Shown here: one piece after another, positions 59,005 to 64,000 of the stretch
How positions within the stretch are numbered: position 1 is the first letter of the stretch
Layout of the letters: every line of letters begins with the position of its first letter
NCBI GenBank assembly: GCA_019614645.1
Contig: JABWDB010000003.1
Span: forward strand, 21,103,001 to 21,167,000
DNA: 64,000 bases
Direction of reading: 5' to 3'
DNA from: Stratiolaelaps scimitus
Taxonomy: Eukaryota; Arthropoda; Arachnida; Mesostigmata; Laelapidae
Notes under the pieces: generated by a model
Told to the model about the DNA's origin: nothing
Database searches by the model: none
The model's input: only the letters and a program-made list of their open reading frames with translations
Made by a program: the position numbers and the translations under genes

Positions 59005-62000
59005 TTAGATGTGAGGACTTGCATGCACCGGGGGCGCCTCCAGCAGCGCCGCGAGCGAGTTCTTCGGCGGAACCGCTACCGAGCTACCCGTCACGATCGA
59101 GTGGTTCACCACGACAAAATGATCTAGCGAGCTGTCGTCGTGATCGGATTCAGGGGCACTTCCGCTGACACTACTGCTGCTGCTACTCACGGGGCCGCCC
59201 AGGCTGCCACCGTTGAGGGCGGCCATCAGATGAGATTGCGGCTGAGCCGGTCGAACGAGTGGTGGAGGAGGCTGCGTTTGCACGCCGGCAACAGCAGGAG
59301 CAGCAACAATTGTCGTCGACGCCAACGCTGGCGGTGCTGCCGCTACTGCTGCTGCTGCTGCTGCTGAGGATGACGTGGATGTTGTTGACGTAGATGCTGC
59401 CGCCGCTGCTGAACTCGGTGTCGTTGTCACCGGTGGACCCATGTCGATTTTGTGGACATTCTTCAGATGGCGACGCAGGTTGTACGCCGAGAAGAATCCA
59501 CGCAGACACTCCTGGCACTTGTAGCGCGAGTGGAGCACGCCCGTCGGGTCGTCTTTGTTTTGGGGGGTCATCGATGCGGTGCTCTTCTTCTTGGCCAGGG
59601 GGGAGGAGACGATCGGGGAGCCAGTGCTGGCAGCGCTGCCATGCTGCTGATGCTGCTGGTGATGATCGCGTACGTTCGTCATATTCGGGCTAAGCATTAC
59701 CATCTGCTTGATGACGAGTGGCTTTGAGGAGGAGGAGGAGGAGGAGGAGTTCGCCGAACTGCCGTCATCGTTCGCGACGGCGGGCGAACAAACCAGCCTG
59801 CGCTCGACTAAGTTCTCATCATTCGAGCCGACCTTGCTAGGCGCGAGCTGTACACTGACAACCTTGCCGTTGAGGATGGCGTAGGGACCATGTTGCGCAT
59901 CGGAACCGCCACCGCTCGTCTGGTGGTTACCATGCAGCGGCGGCGCCGTCAATGGGCCGAATGCTTTCTCCATCATTTTGTCGGCGACGGAGGCAATGAG
60001 CTCTTGGGCTGCCGTCTGACTGCGTTTGTTCGTCTCGTGCAGCAAAACGGCGGACTCTGCTAGAATGCTGCAGTAACTCTTACGACGTCGACGCAACTTC
60101 CGTGGCGGTGGTCCGATTCGTGACCCGCGAGCGACCACGACGTTCACCGGATCCGACTCCAAGTCTTTGTCGTCGTCGACATCGCTGTCACTCGACAGGA
60201 CGGGAAGTGTTACGGACATTTCGTTTTCGATAGTCTTCTCAGCGTTGAGGTCCTCCTCGGCGACCGCGGAGCAGCTCTCGCTCAGGATAGCGAAAGTGAG
60301 AGCATCGCTGATCGATCGCAGGGCATCAGCGTCATCGCTTGGTCGGCGTTTCTTCGCTGGTGGTTCGTCGCTGCCATTTTCAACCTTTGCTCCGGCCATT
60401 GTAACGCTAGCATCGTTCGTGCCCTCGTCGTGGTTGACCGACACCGACTCCTTGCCACCGTTCTTCTCTTCTTTGTCCGATGTGTTGCCATTGAGCAGCA
60501 GCTCCTTGTCGAGCTCGTCCCGATCCGCCTTGACGCATTGCAGCATCGTTCGCTTCACCGCGGCCATTTGCTCCTTTACCTCGGCAGCCATGATCTGCTC
60601 CATGAGGGCGTCTTCGTCCAGCACGGGGGTGATCTCGCGCAGTCGCTCCTTCTCCGACGTCTGGCGTGCGACAATTGGTGCTTTAAGCACCTGCGCCACG
60701 GTACTAGCCTTGTTGACAATGATTGCGCTTGGGGTCTTGTTGGTATTATTGTTCTTGCTGGTGCTGTTATTGTTGTTGTTCAGTGCAGGTGTCCCAACAG
60801 TGGGCATGATCTTCTTAACAACCTGCACGGCACTGCCCTGCACCCTTGCAACCTGCTGACCCCCTGTGATGGCTACATGCTGAGTTTGCTGGATCACCTG
60901 CGTTTGCTGAGGGGTCAACACTTGAGAGGCGGCACCCCCACTTGCTGCTGTCGCGGCCGCCGCCGCCGTTGTAGCCGATATCGGCGCGACGCCTTGCTGG
61001 ACAACGCTGACCCCCGCCGATGGAACCTGTTGAACCACGGCAACCCCTCCGCCCGGCGTCTTCTGAAGCTGGTGCTGGCCTTGCTGACTCTGAAGAGCGC
61101 CAGGAGGATGGGGTAAAATTTTCGCCAATAGTTTATTGGTTGCCTTGCTCGCAGACTGCTGTTGCTGCTGCTGCTGCTGTTGAAGCTGCCCCGGCTGTTG
61201 CTGCTGCAGTTGTTGCTGATGCTGGTGTTGCTGTTGTGACTGTTGCTGTTGCGATGGCGGCCCATGTTGATCCTTTTTATGTTGCTGCTGCTGTTTGTGT
61301 TGATGGCTCCCCACGACTTCTGCAGCGACCACCTTGGCCCTCCCTCCTATCAGCGGCTGCTGTAGCGCAGGCTTATACGTGATGATCTTCGTTTGCCCGA
61401 ACTTCACAGCCGCTTGCAGAACGTCAGGCGAGACTGTTAACAATCTCTGCCCGCTCTGGTTGACCACGATGGCCGATGATGGTATCGTGCCTCCTGCCGA
61501 ACCGCTATTAGGCCCGACCACCTGCACCACCTACATTGCAAATACGTGAACATAGGTAAAGCAAAAAACATTATTATTATTATTATTATTATTATTCTAG
61601 AAGCGAAGATATATATATATATTATATGTTCGCTTCTATACATATATATATATATGTATAGAAACTAGACAAAAGCCATATTAACAGATTTATTTACCTC
61701 ATTTAGTTGGCTTGACTAGACTGACCTGATGAATCTGTTGATGAGCATGTTGCTGTTGTTGCTGCTGCTGCTGTTGTTGCTGCTGCTGCTGTTGTTGTTG
61801 TTGTTGACCACCCGCGGCTCCGTGACCAATGGTTGTGGTCTGTAGCTGGTGGGTGTGACTGCTGCTAGTGATAATACTGCTGCCGGCGCTGTTGCCGGTG
61901 GTGCTGCTGGCGATGCTCACGGTGATCGGCTGTCCTCCTGTCGAGAAGAGGCCACCGCTCTGACTGACGACGGGACTGGACGCGCTAACGACCACGGACC

Positions 62001-63438
62001 CGGCGGGGTTGCATCCGACCTGAGTTGATCCGGACAATGGGGTTCCTGTCTGAATTGTACCTGCTTGCTGTTGCTGCTGCTGCTGCTGACCAAAACTGAG
62101 CGTCGGTGGCTCACCAGAAATTAACTGAACCTGTTGAGGTTGTCCACCTGATGTGGTCATGACCGTCACTGGGGTGCATGTTGTTCCTACAGGTGCGCCA
62201 GAGTTGGCCTGACTCGATGGAACCACAATTTGTTGACCTCCTCCCGTTGGGCCAACCGGTAGCGTTACCTGATCAATATACCATGAACAGGTAAAAAAAG
62301 CAACAATTATGAAATAACATTAACATTGAAAATAGCATCGCCGAATGTTTCGTGTTCTGTTTTCGCTTATTAAACGCGGAGCTACTCCTCCGCTTTTCGT
62401 AAATCGGCGAAAATTCTGTGGTAAACAAGATAAGGTAATATTTTCTTATTTCATAAATTTATATCTCATAGGCGCTCGCAGTAGTCTCCGCGGGGTCTGT
62501 TTACGTGTTATGGTGATCCACCTTAAATGCATTCGTACACCTCGTTTAAATTACTCATTCCGGAAAAAAACGTGTTATCGATGCATTTACTGATCGATCG
62601 ATTGCTTTACCTGTATAGGTACCCTGTTCAACGGCGTGCCAGGACTCTGTTGGCCTGCCTGTGTCACGACAACAGTCTGCTGTTTGAGCCCACCGGGCGC
62701 CTGTCGCAGTACCGCCAGCTGCGTTCCTGCAGGTGACGCCAACTGCTGTCGATTGAGCTGCTGCTGCTGCTGTTGCTGTTGCGGCGAGCCGGCTCCGGCT
62801 GCCGTTGCCGAGGCGTGCGCAGTGGTGACCACCTGCACCTGGGTCTGTTGACCGCCTCCTGCGGTGGTTCTCTGTTGTACCGCGCTGCCAGCCGACGTCT
62901 GCTGTTGCTGTGACACAGACTGGACCGCTTGAACGTGCTGGACCTGTCGCATATGCACGATCTGCTGTTGGCCCGTCTGGTTGTTCTTTACGATTAGCAC
63001 AGGTACACCGTTGACCGTTGTCGCAATAGCGCCCTGCTGCAGTAACGAGTTGACGGGAATCATAATCTTGTTTCCGCTGCCTCCTGGTGCTGCGATGATT
63101 CGTTGCGTTGTCGTGGTTGTTGTTGTTACAGCCGGTGCCGCAGTCCCTACTTGACCTTGCTGCTGCTGCTGTTGTTGCTGTTGAATCGTGGTTGTAACTG
63201 GACTTCCGGAGGTGGTCGTCGTGGCTCCCGAAGGCGTTGAAGTCGTCGCCGGCCCCGACACGACTGCCTGAACAGCCTGTGGAGAATTCGAGGTCACTTG
63301 AACGCTTGAAACTTGCGGATTACTCAGAAGTTGGTTGGCGGCCAGCTGAACGACCTGACCACCAGCGTCGCCTCCGCCAACGCCGTGTCCCGAAGTGGCC
63401 GCAGCAGCACTAGCAGCTGCAGGGCCATTGATGCGAAC
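59005..63438 (-). CDS. Large glutamine-rich protein with a single C2H2 zinc finger (probable transcription regulator), 5' end unresolved
   Basis: Three minus-strand exons, 63438-62611, 62268-61726 and 61530-59005, are joined by phase-0 introns and give at least 1298 residues. Exons 1 and 2 are Gln/Thr/Ser/Val-rich with long polyQ tracts and motifs such as NGVPVLIVKNNQTGQQQ, typical of Q-rich activation domains. Exon 3 begins VVQVVGPNSG, has two basic, NLS-like patches (PAKKRRPSDD; PPPRKLRRRRKSYC), an acidic SDSDVDDDKDLES stretch, and polyA/polyS runs. Its single C2H2 finger, YKCQECLRGFFSAYN...HLKNVH, has C-x2-C-x12-H-x4-H spacing at about 59447-59526. A nuclear regulatory role is inferred; I do not recognise the orthologue. 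The first exon is taken to start at an acceptor (AACAG/GTTCGC). An in-frame ATG at 63516 would instead add a hydrophobic leader, unlikely for a nuclear protein. Further 5' exons probably lie beyond the window. Confidence 0.82.
61567..61664. repeat. (TTA)n and (TA)n runs with inverted flanks in zinc-finger gene intron
   Basis: A TTA run (about 61570-61596) is followed by TAGAAGCGAA (61598-61607) and its exact inverse complement TTCGCTTCTA (61629-61638), with TA repeats between. A further TATA palindrome follows. This is the intron between exons 2 and 3 of the Q-rich gene. Confidence 0.8.
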
Positions 63439-64000
63439 CTGTTTGGCATGATTGGACGACGATGACGACGAGCACAAAATAACCACGAAAGCACAAACAC
63501 GAAGCCCAACAATCATGCGAATCCAGCAGCCAGGAAGAGGGTCAGAGTCAGCTGGTTAGTAAGTTGGAGGGGTTACTGGCGTCAGAGGAAAGAACCGCCA
63601 CCAATAAAGAAAATATATATAGACATATATATGTAGATGTTATCAATTTCACTCATTCAGATTACGGCTGCTTTCACACATAAAGCACACGTAATTCACC
63701 ACACCAGGACAGAGACACACGAAAGCGCGTGGCGAGAAAGGTATTGTCACACCGCTCCCAGAAAGATGCAGCAGAAATGCTATTGTGATAATCCCGAAGC
63801 AAGTGCAACGAAAAACAACGCTGCCAATGTTTTGGTTTAATGATTCTTTTGGCTTTTTTTTTTTTTGCAAGTGATCAAGCGTTATCGCTCAACGGCGATC
63901 TCATCATAGCCGGTCAACTTGGTCTCAACTGGAACCAGAGCTAGCTGAAGATGAAGATGAGACCCGCGATTGTCATGTCCATGTAAACCCTGTCGAACGG
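63439..64000. other. Intron or 5' region of the Q-rich zinc-finger gene
   Basis: I see no exon that can be joined with confidence to 63438. The stretch contains short (TA)n at 63613-63631 and a T run at 63855-63866. The gene probably continues past the window. Confidence 0.4.

Noticed and set aside
63439..63516. ATG at 63516 giving a hydrophobic leader to the Q-rich protein
   Set aside because: A signal peptide does not fit a protein with NLS patches and a zinc finger; an acceptor at 63439-63440 gives a cleaner start with V, like its other exons.
1..64000. CRISPR array, phage, bacterial operon or intact transposase
   Set aside because: No regularly spaced repeats, no prokaryotic signals and no transposase or reverse-transcriptase motif were seen.

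Overview
The window looks like nuclear DNA of an animal, most likely an arthropod. The genes have GT-AG introns, conserved metazoan proteins, polyQ/polyA-rich regulatory protein, many dinucleotide microsatellites and long AT-rich non-coding stretches. A glucose-dehydrogenase-type GMC oxidoreductase favours an arthropod; a mite or other chelicerate is a guess only. Nothing bacterial, viral or CRISPR-like is visible.

Layout, left to right. 1-2.3 kb: GMC oxidoreductase, minus strand, running off the left edge. 8.3-9.0 kb: Ran GTPase, plus strand, one coding exon. 11.2-13.3 kb: the SUMO ligase NSMCE2/MMS21, minus, four exons. 15.1-28.8 kb: GOPC (Golgi PDZ/coiled-coil protein), plus, eight exons; its 9-kb second intron holds a complete opposite-strand nine-exon gene (18.5-24.9 kb) for a secreted coiled-coil protein of 528 residues that I cannot assign to a family. 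34.2-50.6 kb: TBC1D22, a Rab-GAP, minus, at least six exons; one intron carries a possible nested multi-pass membrane protein with PGAP2/Frag1-like features (about 41-42 kb). 54.6-55.5 kb: TMEM60-like membrane protein, plus, two exons. 59.0-63.4 kb and beyond: a large glutamine-rich protein with one C2H2 zinc finger, minus, 5' end not resolved.

The genes are not an operon. Strands mostly alternate, so neighbours are divergent (GMC/Ran, NSMCE2/GOPC, TBC1D22/TMEM60) or convergent (Ran/NSMCE2, GOPC/TBC1D22, TMEM60/zinc finger). GOPC and TBC1D22 both belong to Golgi/vesicle traffic, but nothing here shows they act together.

The non-coding DNA holds (TA)n and (TC)n microsatellites, two small families of apparently dispersed, tRNA-related (SINE-like) repeats, two intronic hairpins each with 25-bp arms, and a cluster of GC-rich hairpins at 58.4 kb. 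Exon models were built by hand from splice signals, reading phase and protein similarity recalled from memory; no database search was possible.
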